Shown here in pieces: positions 29,062 to 37,790 of a DNA stretch of 64,000 nucleotides. A program made the position numbers and the translations under genes. Every line of letters begins with the position of its first letter. Position 1 is the stretch's first letter. The notes beneath the pieces are model-generated. The model was not told where the DNA came from and did not search any database. It saw only the letters and a program-made list of their open reading frames with translations. Source of the DNA: Allopusillimonas sp048270225 (lineage in GTDB: Bacteria > Pseudomonadota > Gammaproteobacteria > Burkholderiales > Burkholderiaceae_B); the NCBI GenBank assembly GCA_048270225.1, contig JBLWTG010000007.1, positions 62,001 through 126,000 of the forward strand, written 5' to 3'.

Positions 29062-29760
29062 TCAGCTCTTGAAGCTTGACGGATACTTGCGCGCCACCTG
29101 TGCGCCCAGACCTGCGATCATCAGCGAGATCACCAGGTATATCAGTGTGGAGATCATGAAAATCTGAAAGGTCTGGAACGTGGCATTTTCTATCTTCTTT
29201 ACCTGATAGGTCAGCTCCGTCACGCCGATCACCATCGCCAGACTGGTGTCCTTGAACAGGATCAAAGAGCGGTTGATGATAGGCGGCACGGCATAGCGAA
29301 CTGCCTGCGGCATGATCACGTAGCGCATCGCCTGCAATGCGCCCAGCCCTACGGCACGGGCTGCCTCAACCTGCGTGGCCGCAATCGCCTTGATGCCCGA
29401 CCGGATATCCTCGTAGTAATAAGCGCTCACGTTAAGCGACAGTGCGATCAATGCGAACGAGAACTCCGTATTGCCCTGATTGATCCACAGGCGCAAGGCT
29501 TTGGGCAGCACTTCAGGCATGCCGAAGTACCACACCAGAATCTGCACCACCGTCGGCACATTCCTGTGATACTCCACATACAGTGCAATCACCGCCCGTA
29601 TGATTTTCGACGGAATCAGATTGACGGCAGACAACAGCAGCGCAATCGTGAATCCACAGACCAGCGCGCCGATAAAGAGACGCAGCGTGACCGCTACGCC
29701 TTTTGCCAGCATGCCCATGATCTCCGGATCGGACAGCATGGAGGATAGAGAAAAATCCAT
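29062..29760 (-). CDS. polar amino acid ABC transporter permease (GltJ-like)
   Basis: A 232-residue permease with the loop EDIRSGIKAIAATQVEAARAVGLGALQAMRYVIMPQAVR, typical of this family. The ATG of MDFSLSSMLSDPEIMGMLAKG was chosen, because earlier codons lie in the gap after the binding-protein gene and encode an unlikely hydrophilic tail. Confidence 0.93.
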   Translation of the reverse strand: MDFSLSSMLSDPEIMGMLAKGVAVTLRLFIGALVCGFTIALLLSAVNLIPSKIIRAVIALYVEYHRNVPTVVQILVWYFGMPEVLPKALRLWINQGNTEFSFALIALSLNVSAYYYEDIRSGIKAIAATQVEAARAVGLGALQAMRYVIMPQAVRYAVPPIINRSLILFKDTSLAMVIGVTELTYQVKKIENATFQTFQIFMISTLIYLVISLMIAGLGAQVARKYPSSFKS

Positions 29761-29795
29761 AAACAGCACTAGGGGCGACGGTGCGCCCCCTCCTT

Positions 29796-30635
29796 TCAGG
29801 TGGGCGACGCGTCGACGGGTATCACCTCGAAGCTGCGTTTCAGCTTGTAGATGGACTGCTGTCCCATCCACTTGTCGAAGATACGGCTCAATTCCCCGCT
29901 TTTGTCCAGCGCAACAATGGCCTCGTTCACGGCCTGCTGCAACGCGGGCTCACCCTTGTTCATGATGATGCCGATGTGCTCTGTGTACGTCGGCTCGGAC
30001 AACAGCTCCATCGGAGAGTCGGTCTTCTGGGAGTCGTTGGCAAAGCGGCGCAGCACCAGCTCGCCAGCCGTCATTGCAGCAACCTTGTCGTTCTGCAGTC
30101 CCAGATAGCACTGCGAAATATTCTGGAAGGTGAGCACGTCGGCGCCCTTGATCACCTTCTGGGCAATCGCGGCCGAGCTGGAGCCCGAAGACGCGCACAC
30201 TTTCTTGCCTTTCAGGTCTGCCAGCGACTTGATGCCCGAGTCCTTCTTCACCAGCACCTTTATATAACCCTGGAGATACTGCTTGCTGAAATCGACCTGC
30301 TCGGCACGCTTGGGCAGCCATGCAACCGCCCCGGCCACCACATCCACCCGGCCCATTTTCACCTCGGGTATGCGCGCCTCCGTCGACAGCGGCTTATGTT
30401 CGAACTTCACGCCCATCTGCTTGGCAATGGCCTTGCACATATCCACGTCGTAGCCGACATATTCGCGCGTCTTGGGATCCTGGAAGCCGTAGGGCGAACT
30501 GGCATTCTGTGTGCCGCAAATCAAGGTGCCCCGCTGCTTGATGTCATCCAGCCTGCCGGCCAAGGCAGCGCTGGTCCATACGGTGGCAAGGGCAATGACG
30601 CCCATGATGGCTGTTTTTTTGAATTGAAATTTCAC
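29796..30635 (-). CDS. polar amino acid ABC transporter substrate-binding protein
   Basis: A 279-residue periplasmic receptor of the family 3 (GltI/FliY/HisJ) fold. Signal peptide: MKFQFKKTAIMGVIALATVWTSAALA. The mature start LDDIKQRGTLICGTQNASSPYGFQDPKTREYVGYDVDMCKAIA is the usual ligand-binding opening of glutamate/aspartate-type receptors. Its operon partners handle sulfur compounds, so the ligand is probably a sulfur-containing acidic or neutral amino acid such as cystine, cystathionine or lanthionine. That is inference from context. Confidence 0.9.
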   Translation of the reverse strand: MKFQFKKTAIMGVIALATVWTSAALAGRLDDIKQRGTLICGTQNASSPYGFQDPKTREYVGYDVDMCKAIAKQMGVKFEHKPLSTEARIPEVKMGRVDVVAGAVAWLPKRAEQVDFSKQYLQGYIKVLVKKDSGIKSLADLKGKKVCASSGSSSAAIAQKVIKGADVLTFQNISQCYLGLQNDKVAAMTAGELVLRRFANDSQKTDSPMELLSEPTYTEHIGIIMNKGEPALQQAVNEAIVALDKSGELSRIFDKWMGQQSIYKLKRSFEVIPVDASPT

Positions 30636-30658
30636 AGCGTTGTCTCCTGTATTTTGAT

Positions 30659-32263
30659 TCAGAAATCAATTGAAAACGTATTGCGTTCCTGCTCGTCTAT
30701 CTGGGAAATCAGATTGGTTTCCCACTCCAGATACCGGCGCGCAGCCTCTTTGTTGCCGTCATGGCGGTCGTGTACAAAAAACAGATAATCAATGCAGGCG
30801 GCGTCGGGCAGTACGTCCTTTCCTGTCATGACAGGCAGTCCTGAGTCCCTCAACCCTTGCGCATCAACGACGCAGACATAAACACGCGCAACACCCGCCT
30901 GCTCCAGATCCCCGGCCAGCACCTGCAGCCCTGCCAGACTGGCGCCCAGCAGCAGCACCGGCCTGTCGCGAACTTCCCCCAGCTGCTCGAGCAGCACAGG
31001 ACGTATAGTCCAGGCCGAATCCTTGAGGCAGAGCGCACGGTATGCCATGCTGGATCGCGCATCCAGGATATGGACATCGGGATGCGCGGCCACAAACTCC
31101 GCAAGCTTTACCGCAGGAATCTCCGTCGTGCGTTCAAGCGCAGGGCGGTGGACGGGTACTGCCAGCGCATCAGACAAATGCTGCGCATCCGCCAGGAGAT
31201 ACACCTCCCAGCCCAACTGCTTGAGCCAGCTCGCCACCATCGGCGCCCGTATGCCGTCCATGTCGCACAGCACCACTCTGGCTTTGCGCACGCCGACGTA
31301 CTGATCCGTTGCCTGGATAAGCTGGCCGCCGGGCGCATGCTGGACAATACCGGGCCAGTCGCTGGAGCGGAACTCTTCCTCAGTGCGTACGTCGCACAGA
31401 AACACCGTGCGGCTGTCCTCGTTCAGCCAGGCATGCACCTGTTCCGCATCCACAGACACCAGGCCAAACCGTTCCTTCACACGCGCGGCGCATTCGCGCA
31501 GACTGTCTCGGGAGGCTTCGCTGATCTGCTCAGGATAGATACGCTCGGCCCCGTGCTCCAGGGGAAAATCCTGCAGATACCATCCCTGCGTGCCGTTCTC
31601 CAGCGCATAGACCTTGTTCGGTATGCCCAGATGAATCAGCGTCTGCGCGCCGATGATGCTGCGCGTTCGGCCTGCGCAATTGACGACGATGGTCGTCTCG
31701 GGGTCGGGCACCAGTTCCTGCACTCGCAGGGCCAGCTCACCGTTCGGGCAACACACCGCACCCGGGATACTCATCTTGCGGTATTCCGCAATCGGGCGCC
31801 CGTCCAGCACCATCACCTGTTCGCGATCATCGCTCAACATCTCATTGAGACGGGCCGCCGACACGCTGGGCGTGCCGTAGGCATGCTCGGCAAGCTCGCC
31901 AAACGTCTTGCTCGGCAGATTGACCCCTGCGAAGGTCGCATATCCTGCCGCCTTCCAGGCTTCCATGCCGCCACGCAGAATATGAACATCGCCATAACCC
32001 ATGCCGGCAAGCACACGCGCAGCGGCCTGCACCGCGCGCTCGGTCTGCTGATCGCCATACAGCACGACGCGCGCCGCCTTGCGCGGCACCAGCCTGAGAA
32101 TATTCAGTTCCAGCACGCTATAAGGCAGCGGTACGGCAAAAAAGAGATGATTCTCGCCGTACTGACCATGCTCACGCACATCGAGCAAGGCAAGCTCCGC
32201 TTCATCGTGAATCCAGGTTTTGAGCTGATGCGCATCGACATAGCGCAAAGAAGGTGAAGTCAT
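30659..32263 (-). CDS. four-domain rhodanese-like sulfurtransferase
   Basis: A 534-residue protein built from four rhodanese-type domains, at about 8-115, 133-235, 270-360 and 385-470. Only two have a cysteine at the active-site loop: Cys196 (NCAGRTR) in domain 2 and Cys333 (LCDMDGIR) in domain 3. Domains 1 (LYGDQQTER) and 4 (LLGASLAGL) lack it. No signal peptide, so it is cytoplasmic. Rhodaneses carry sulfur as a protein persulfide. Between a C-S lyase and an amino acid importer, it may take persulfide sulfur from the lyase reaction. Two active sites plus two silent domains is an uncommon arrangement. Confidence 0.88.
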   Translation of the reverse strand: MTSPSLRYVDAHQLKTWIHDEAELALLDVREHGQYGENHLFFAVPLPYSVLELNILRLVPRKAARVVLYGDQQTERAVQAAARVLAGMGYGDVHILRGGMEAWKAAGYATFAGVNLPSKTFGELAEHAYGTPSVSAARLNEMLSDDREQVMVLDGRPIAEYRKMSIPGAVCCPNGELALRVQELVPDPETTIVVNCAGRTRSIIGAQTLIHLGIPNKVYALENGTQGWYLQDFPLEHGAERIYPEQISEASRDSLRECAARVKERFGLVSVDAEQVHAWLNEDSRTVFLCDVRTEEEFRSSDWPGIVQHAPGGQLIQATDQYVGVRKARVVLCDMDGIRAPMVASWLKQLGWEVYLLADAQHLSDALAVPVHRPALERTTEIPAVKLAEFVAAHPDVHILDARSSMAYRALCLKDSAWTIRPVLLEQLGEVRDRPVLLLGASLAGLQVLAGDLEQAGVARVYVCVVDAQGLRDSGLPVMTGKDVLPDAACIDYLFFVHDRHDGNKEAARRYLEWETNLISQIDEQERNTFSIDF

Positions 32264-32295
32264 GTTGCAGTCTTTAAGTTTTTCAATGGAATCGT

Positions 32296-33447
32296 TCAGG
32301 CCAGGGCGGCAAACATGCGGCCCAGGTCGTCTTTCAGGTCTTCAAGCCCTTCCAGGCCAATATGCAGGCGAAGCAGATAGCCCGGTGCGGCCAGGCGCGT
32401 ACGCGCAGGATCCACCGGAAGCGCCAGGCTTTCATAGCCGCCCCAGGAAGACCCAATACCAAACAGCTGCATGCCATCTATGGCCTGCTCAACACGGTCA
32501 GCGCTGAGTGCAGGATCGAACTCAATGGTCAGCAGACCATTGCTGCCCTGCGCATCGCGCTGCCATAACGCATGGCTGGCGTCCCCCGGCGAGGCGGGAT
32601 GCCACACCGAGCAGACTGCCGGCTGATTCTCCAGCCATCCCGCGATGTCCAATGCGCTTTGCGCATGGCGCTCCAGCCGCAATTGCAGCGTACGCAGCCC
32701 TCGCAGCACCAGAAAGGCATCCTCGGCGGCCACCGTCTGCCCGAGATTGATGCTCACGTTCTCAATGGCCGCAAAGTTCGCCTCGTTCGTCGTGACCGAA
32801 CCCATCATCACATCGGAGTGCCCTCCGAGATACTTGGTGGCAGCCAGTATCGAGATATCGCATCCGAGTGCCAGCGGCTGATAGTTCAGGCTGGAACCCC
32901 ATGTATTGTCCGCGCACAGCAGAACGCCGCGCTCCCGGCATATGCGCGACATGGCAGGAAGGTCGAGCATGTCGTAGAGCAGAGAGCCGGGCGACTCGGC
33001 ATAGACCATGCGTGTTTCGGCACGCAGGTGACGCTGCCAGTCGGCGTCGTCCGCATCGAAAAAACTGTAGGCGATACCGTAGTTGGCCAACTGTGTTGCG
33101 CACAGCCGCCTGACAGGCTCGTAGACGCCGGCAGAAATCAGCACATGATCGCCGCACTTCAGACAGGCCAGCAGCGTGGCGGCAATCGCCGCCAGTCCCG
33201 TGGGAAACAGCTGGGTCCGGTATCCGCCTTCCAGTTCCGTAATGGCATCCTCGAGCGCATGAACCGTTTCGTTTCCACGTGCGCCGTAGGACAGCACTCT
33301 TTCCTGTTCGCGCAGCGCGCGCGTAGTACGCCACTGCGCCACACTCTCGAAGAGATAAGTGCTGCCCTTGACGATAGGCGTATTGGCCCACCCCGACGCC
33401 GGCCTGCCCAGCCTGGCAAGCTGCGTGGACCTGGACGCCACCGCCAT
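32296..33447 (-). CDS. PLP-dependent C-S lyase, MetC/cystathionine-lyase family
   Basis: A 383-residue PLP enzyme; Lys205 in LAATKYLGGHSD binds the cofactor. It has VLSYGARGNETVHALEDAI and the C-terminal GSSWGGYESLALP block, parallel to the protein encoded at 19397-20572. Family members cleave C-S bonds of cystathionine, cystine or other cysteine conjugates. Its start overlaps the stop of the dioxygenase-like gene by one base and the rhodanese gene follows 32 bases later, so a catabolic lyase acting on the imported compound is the likely role. Confidence 0.88.
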   Translation of the reverse strand: MAVASRSTQLARLGRPASGWANTPIVKGSTYLFESVAQWRTTRALREQERVLSYGARGNETVHALEDAITELEGGYRTQLFPTGLAAIAATLLACLKCGDHVLISAGVYEPVRRLCATQLANYGIAYSFFDADDADWQRHLRAETRMVYAESPGSLLYDMLDLPAMSRICRERGVLLCADNTWGSSLNYQPLALGCDISILAATKYLGGHSDVMMGSVTTNEANFAAIENVSINLGQTVAAEDAFLVLRGLRTLQLRLERHAQSALDIAGWLENQPAVCSVWHPASPGDASHALWQRDAQGSNGLLTIEFDPALSADRVEQAIDGMQLFGIGSSWGGYESLALPVDPARTRLAAPGYLLRLHIGLEGLEDLKDDLGRMFAALA

Positions 33448-34040
33448 CAGCTGTCGCTCCGCCGGGTCTTGACGCCCACCGGCATGATGCTGCAGGTGTT
33501 GTTTTCAAGGTCGTAGCCGACGCGTTCGTGCAGCTTTTCCAGCGCCAGGCCATACATATGAAGGTGGCGGATACCGTTTTCGTCCTCAATCCGCACAGCG
33601 TGGATATCTTCGGCGAGCAGCCCTATCCCTTCACCCGGCCCCACCTGCTTCTCTCCTGTCTGCACCAGTGTGGCATGACCCGGCTTGCTGCCGTCATCGG
33701 TGCGTTCATAAAGATAGTTGCTCTCCGTGCCCTGCACCGCAGCGATGCAGGCCCAGGTCGTGTGATTGTGCGGCACAATTTTCTTGCCCGGCCGCATCAC
33801 GTTCAGATACAGCGCGTAGGTGCTGTCAGATTCTTCGTGTATGAGATAACGGGCTTGCAGTTCGTTTTCCGCAGGCGCCGGATAGTCATCGGCGGACCAC
33901 CATTCCTTATGGGAGGCGACCTCGATCAGCGCGTTCAGAACGGCATCCAAACGCTGGCGGTCTACTTCCTGACCCGTTTGCGTCTTGGCGATATCGACAA
34001 GACCGGCAACAGCGGCCTGTTTTTCATGCTTCATGTTCAT
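33447..34040 (-). CDS. cysteine dioxygenase-like thiol dioxygenase (cupin)
   Basis: A 197-residue cupin. The iron ligands expected for thiol dioxygenases are visible: His91 and His93 (VPHNHTTW) and His147 (EDIHAVR). His161-x-Tyr163 (LHMYG) matches the His-x-Tyr of mammalian cysteine dioxygenase, and Arg64 (QARYLI) is where the substrate carboxylate would bind. Cys98 falls five residues after the second His, as in the animal enzyme's Cys-Tyr crosslink. Start 34040 follows AAGGAG. It would oxidise a thiol such as cysteine to a sulfinate. First gene of the sulfur operon. Confidence 0.82.
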   Translation of the reverse strand: MNMKHEKQAAVAGLVDIAKTQTGQEVDRQRLDAVLNALIEVASHKEWWSADDYPAPAENELQARYLIHEESDSTYALYLNVMRPGKKIVPHNHTTWACIAAVQGTESNYLYERTDDGSKPGHATLVQTGEKQVGPGEGIGLLAEDIHAVRIEDENGIRHLHMYGLALEKLHERVGYDLENNTCSIMPVGVKTRRSDS

Positions 34041-34088
34041 GTGCATCTCCTTGAATAGAGGCGAATATAGAGGTTGATGTAAAGCGGG

Positions 34089-34103
34089 CACAAATTAATT
34101 GTG
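34089..34103. promoter_or_regulatory. LysR-type binding site candidate CACAA-N5-TTGTG
   Basis: A symmetric CACAAATTAATTGTG lies midway in the 142-base gap between the dioxygenase-like gene and the divergent LysR gene. LysR regulators bind interrupted palindromes in such gaps, so this is the best candidate site. It was identified by eye only. Confidence 0.4.
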
Positions 34104-34182
34104 GTAAGAAATACATAAGCAATGCTAATCTTTCTCCTATGCAAGGCCCTTTAGGGAGTGGCAAAATATAAGGGAATTCCCT

Positions 34183-35052
34183 ATGAAGAATCTGGACCTG
34201 GATCTGCTTCGCACGCTGGTAACCATCGAAAAGACTAATACTTTTTCGGGTGCGGGGGAAATTCTGTTCAAAACCCAGTCTGCGATCACGCAGCAGATGC
34301 AAAAGCTGGAAAGCCAGCTCGGCTGCGCGCTGTTCCAGAAGAAGGGCCGCCGGCGCATACTCACCCCCCAGGGCAAGCAGATGGCCGACTACGGCCGCCG
34401 CCTGCTCGCAATCAACGACGAGGCACTGCGCACGGTGGGGCAGCAGCAAATGGAGGGCCAGATACGCTTTGGCGCGCCGCTGGATGTCGCCGACACCATC
34501 TTGCCGCCGATTCTCACCCACATTGCCAGGCATGCGCCAAAAGTACGGCTCGAAATCCGCGTGGACCGCAGCCCCTTTTTGATGGATGCCCTGCTGTCCG
34601 GCGATATAGACCTGACCATATCGACCAGGAAGGACGCGGAACTGAACGGCTTTGCCTTGCGCACCTCACCCATCGCCTGGATCGCCGCCGCGGACTATGT
34701 CTACAACAAGCGGGCTCCCCTGCCGCTGATCCTTGCCGATGAGCGCAGCATATTCAGAAAGATTGCCCTTGAGGGGCTTGAGCAGACAGGCCTGACCTGG
34801 CACATCAATTACCTCGCCCCCACACTGGTTGGCATCAAGGCCGCCGTACGTGCAGGGCTTGGCGTGACGGCAAGAAGCATAGAGTTTCTTGGCCCGGACA
34901 TGCGCGTGCTGGGCGAGGCGGACGGCCTGCCCGCCCTGCCGCCCATCACCTATCGCCTGTGGACGCGCAAAGACACGATCAGCCCGCTGACGCTGCATAT
35001 CTATGAAATGCTCAAACAGCATTTTGAACAAATGGAACCCGAGGCCGCATGA
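34183..35052 (+). CDS. LysR-family transcriptional regulator of the sulfur operon
   Basis: A 289-residue LysR protein: winged HTH at residues 1-65 (LDLLRTLVTIEKTNTFSGAGEILFKTQSAITQQMQKLE) and a substrate-binding domain after it. It is divergent from the dioxygenase/lyase/rhodanese/ABC operon and is its most likely activator. The start codon directly follows the perfect palindrome AGGGAATTCCCT (34171-34182), which contains the ribosome binding site and could mask it in the mRNA. Confidence 0.9.
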   Translation: MKNLDLDLLRTLVTIEKTNTFSGAGEILFKTQSAITQQMQKLESQLGCALFQKKGRRRILTPQGKQMADYGRRLLAINDEALRTVGQQQMEGQIRFGAPLDVADTILPPILTHIARHAPKVRLEIRVDRSPFLMDALLSGDIDLTISTRKDAELNGFALRTSPIAWIAAADYVYNKRAPLPLILADERSIFRKIALEGLEQTGLTWHINYLAPTLVGIKAAVRAGLGVTARSIEFLGPDMRVLGEADGLPALPPITYRLWTRKDTISPLTLHIYEMLKQHFEQMEPEAA

Positions 35053-35197
35053 GCCGGCACGCGCAGGAGGTTGACGGCCATTCGGCAAGAGACGATACTG
35101 CGCCAAGAAGCAGAAAAACGACCCGGGACTTGCCTTCCCGTCATGCATGACACGCAGCGCAGCACCGACTATTGTCCACCACCCAAGGAGTCAGTCA

Positions 35198-35527
35198 ATG
35201 AGCGGCAGTTTTCAACTGAAAAAATCCGGCACGCAGTTCATGTTCAACCTGAAAGCATCCAACGGACAGATTATTCTGACCAGCGAACGCTACAACACCA
35301 AGCAGGCAGCCACGGACGGCATCGCCTCGGTCAGGCAGAACGGGCCTGACGATGGGCGCTACCAAAGGCTGGAAGCCAAGGACGGCTCTCCCTATTTCGT
35401 GCTCGGCGCCCGCAACGGCCAGACCATAGGCCGAAGCGAAATGTACAAAAGCGTGGCCTCGCGCGAAGGCGGTATCGAATCCGTCAAGAAACACGCGCCC
35501 GACGCCGTCATCAAAGACGAAACCTGA
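35198..35527 (+). CDS. YegP-family protein with two DUF1508 repeats
   Basis: A 109-residue protein made of two tandem repeats of the YegP/DUF1508 fold: FNLKASNGQIILTSERYNTKQAATDGIASVR and FVLGARNGQTIGRSEMYKSVASREGGIESV. AAGGAG lies before the chosen ATG; an ATG at 35147 would add an unrelated tail. Function unknown; the family is common in proteobacteria as a single small cytoplasmic protein. Confidence 0.9.
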   Translation: MSGSFQLKKSGTQFMFNLKASNGQIILTSERYNTKQAATDGIASVRQNGPDDGRYQRLEAKDGSPYFVLGARNGQTIGRSEMYKSVASREGGIESVKKHAPDAVIKDET

Positions 35528-35630
35528 AGGCGCAAGGCCGCGGGACGGCTCGCCGCCCCGCGCTTCATCTGGCGCCGCTGCGTTCCCAGGCGCCCCTATT
35601 CCCTATTCAATTACCGGAGACTTTCACATC

Positions 35631-36068
35631 ATGTCGCCCGTATCGACGGCTTCTCGCTGCCTGTTCTGCGCCATCGCCAAGGGCGACATTCCCGCCACCA
35701 TCGTTCACGAAACCGAGCGTCTCATCGCCTTCCTGGATATCCAGCCCATACGGCCGGGCCATCTGCTGATCGTGCCGCGCCAGCATACGGATTACTTCGA
35801 GAATCTGCCGCCAGACCTCGCCGCCGAAATCATGCTGTTGGGCCAGAAGATGGCGACCGCCATGAAAGCACACTACGGTGTGGAGCGCGTGGGATTTTTC
35901 TTTACCGGAACCGATATCGCCCATGTCCATGCGCACGTAGTGCCCATGCATACCGCCAGCGACATCACATCCACGCAATACATTGCCGAGCAGAATCTGA
36001 CCATACGCCCCGCCGCCAGGGCGACAGACAGCGAGCTGGCCGAGGCAGCAGCTGCGCTGCGAATGTAG
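35631..36068 (+). CDS. HIT-family nucleotide hydrolase/transferase
   Basis: A 145-residue histidine-triad protein with CLFCAIAKGDIPATIVHE at the start, RPGHLLIVPRQH in the middle and the catalytic triad AHVHAHVVP (HxHxH) near residue 100. HIT proteins hydrolyse nucleoside phosphoramidates or dinucleotides. The two N-terminal cysteines (CLFC) may hold zinc, as in related members. Monocistronic by spacing. Confidence 0.92.
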   Translation: MSPVSTASRCLFCAIAKGDIPATIVHETERLIAFLDIQPIRPGHLLIVPRQHTDYFENLPPDLAAEIMLLGQKMATAMKAHYGVERVGFFFTGTDIAHVHAHVVPMHTASDITSTQYIAEQNLTIRPAARATDSELAEAAAALRM

Positions 36069-36152
36069 CGATACAATTGCACGCTGGCCCAGGCTCGAAC
36101 TGAAAGCTGCCTGCCTGATGCATCTGATTCAACTCCAACGCGCGCAATACCT

Positions 36153-36578
36153 ATGACAATGACCATACCCGCAGGATTCGTAGAGCGAACCGACACCAGC
36201 GACTTTCTCCGGTTATGCGGACCATTTTACGAACAGCGCGAAAATGGCCGCCTCACCGCCCTAGCCCTCGGCATCCAGGACAAACACCGTAACCTGCGCA
36301 ATATCACCCATGGCGGCATGCTCATGACGCTTGCCGACAGTGTGCTGGGCGACTTTATCGTCGACAACTACGACGAGGAAATCGGTCTGGTGACCGTCAG
36401 CATGTCCAGCGAATTCCTGCGCCCTGCACAAGTCAATGACTGGGTCGTCGCACGCGCCAGCATCAACAAAAAAGGCAGGCGTCTGGCATTTGCCGAATGC
36501 ACGCTCAGCGTGAACGACACGCCCATATTCCGCGCCAGCGGCGTCTTTGCGCTGGTGGAGCCTCAAGGGCGGCGCTAG
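36153..36578 (+). CDS. PaaI-type hot-dog thioesterase
   Basis: A 141-residue hot-dog fold protein with the PaaI/YbgC motif HGGMLMTLADSVLGDFIV and the later VSMSSEFLRPAQVNDWVVARA strand. These enzymes hydrolyse acyl- or arylacetyl-CoA thioesters. Two in-frame ATGs (36153, 36159) could serve as start. It stands alone between hit and ohrR genes; the substrate is unknown. Confidence 0.85.
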   Translation: MTMTIPAGFVERTDTSDFLRLCGPFYEQRENGRLTALALGIQDKHRNLRNITHGGMLMTLADSVLGDFIVDNYDEEIGLVTVSMSSEFLRPAQVNDWVVARASINKKGRRLAFAECTLSVNDTPIFRASGVFALVEPQGRR

Positions 36579-36663
36579 CCTGCCTCTGGCGGCAGACAGG
36601 GCACCCGCTCCCATTTAACGGTGGGCGGCCACAAACCGCCAGGAATGTTTATTTCACGCTTGC

Positions 36664-36687
36664 ATTTAAATAGCACACGATTTAATA
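36664..36687. promoter_or_regulatory. OhrR operator upstream of ohrR
   Basis: A 24-base AT-rich element containing TAGCACAC that agrees at 21 of 24 positions with the element upstream of ohr at 37220. It ends eight bases before the ohrR start. This shared sequence is the likely OhrR box for autoregulation. Confidence 0.7.
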
Positions 36688-36695
36688 TCGCACTC

Positions 36696-37184
36696 ATGAA
36701 CTCTCGCAGCCAAAAAGCCAACAAGGAAAAGCCTGCCCAGCCCAGCCTGCTGCTTGATCAGCAATTGTGCTTCGCGCTGTATTCCACCACGTTGGCCATG
36801 AACAAGGTCTATCGCCGCTTATTGAGCAGTCTGGGGCTCACCTACCCTCAGTACCTCGTCATGCTGGTGCTGTGGGAGCAAGACAGGCTTAGCGTCTCAG
36901 CCATCGGCGAGCGCCTGTTTCTGGACTCCGCCACACTCACACCGCTGCTCAAGCGGCTCGAGACAGCGGGTTTGCTTGATCGCACACGCTCCGCGTCGGA
37001 CGAGCGGCAGGTCGTGGTATCGCTCACCCGTGAAGGCAAGGCCTTGAAGACCAAGACCAAATCCGTACCAGAGTCGGTACTGTGCGCGGCCAACTGCTCG
37101 GCCGACCAGATCCAGTCCATCAAGACGGCGCTGGAAATCTTGCGGACGAACCTGGCAGATACAGCCACGCCAGGCGTGACCTGA
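36696..37184 (+). CDS. ohrR: organic-hydroperoxide-sensing MarR repressor OhrR
   Basis: A 162-residue MarR protein with the peroxide-sensing Cys25 in LLDQQLCFALYSTTLAMNKVYR, winged HTH RLSVSAIGERLFLDSATLTPLLKRLE and wing SASDERQVVVSLT. Additional Cys in VLCAANCSADQ may form a disulfide, as in two-Cys OhrR. The ATG at 36696 was preferred; the upstream frame would cover the operator. It represses ohr, encoded 148 bases downstream, until oxidised. Confidence 0.93.
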   Translation: MNSRSQKANKEKPAQPSLLLDQQLCFALYSTTLAMNKVYRRLLSSLGLTYPQYLVMLVLWEQDRLSVSAIGERLFLDSATLTPLLKRLETAGLLDRTRSASDERQVVVSLTREGKALKTKTKSVPESVLCAANCSADQIQSIKTALEILRTNLADTATPGVT

Positions 37185-37219
37185 AAGGCCGCCACAACAG
37201 ACGGAAACATTCATTTCAT

Positions 37220-37243
37220 ATTTATATAGCACACTATTAAATA
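37220..37243. promoter_or_regulatory. OhrR operator upstream of ohr
   Basis: Matches the ohrR operator at 21 of 24 positions. A further partial copy, TTAAATAGCACAT, overlaps its end at 37238-37250. It lies about 90 bases before the ohr start. Confidence 0.7.
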
Positions 37244-37332
37244 GCACATAAAACACCGGCCAAGGCGGACCGGAGCGTCAACAAACCATCCGCCAACGCA
37301 GTCTTTTTTTACAACCGAACAGGAGATTTTCC

Positions 37333-37758
37333 ATGTCTATCGAAAAAGTTGCCTATCGCGCACAAGCCACTGCCAACGGAGGCCGCGACGGCCGGGCTGT
37401 ATCGTCCGACGGCGCACTGGACGTCAAACTGGCTACCCCGACGGAGTTGGGCGGCGCAGGCGGCGAGGGCACCAATCCCGAGCAATTGTTCGCAGCCGGC
37501 TATTCCGCCTGCTTCCTGGGCGCGCTCAAGCTGGTCGCTTCCCGCGAAAAAGTCGCATTACCCGCCGACACCAGCATACAGGGCACCGTTGGCATCGGGC
37601 CGATTCCCACAGGTTTCGGCATCGAGGTTGAACTGAAGATCTCCGCCCCCGGCGTGGATCGCGAGCAGCTCCAGGGACTGGTCGACAAAGCGCATATCGT
37701 GTGCCCCTACTCCAACGCCACACGCGGCAATATCGATGTGACGCTGACTCTGGCCTGA
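37333..37758 (+). CDS. ohr: organic hydroperoxide resistance protein Ohr
   Basis: A 141-residue thiol peroxidase. Both catalytic cysteines are in place: the peroxidatic Cys in AGYSACFLGALK and the resolving Cys in VCPYSNATRGNIDV. It reduces organic hydroperoxides to alcohols using lipoylated protein reductants. AGGAG precedes the start. Adjacent to its repressor ohrR with matching operators. Confidence 0.96.
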   Translation: MSIEKVAYRAQATANGGRDGRAVSSDGALDVKLATPTELGGAGGEGTNPEQLFAAGYSACFLGALKLVASREKVALPADTSIQGTVGIGPIPTGFGIEVELKISAPGVDREQLQGLVDKAHIVCPYSNATRGNIDVTLTLA

Positions 37759-37790
37759 TTGCCAGGCAGGACGGGGCAACGCGCCCCACT

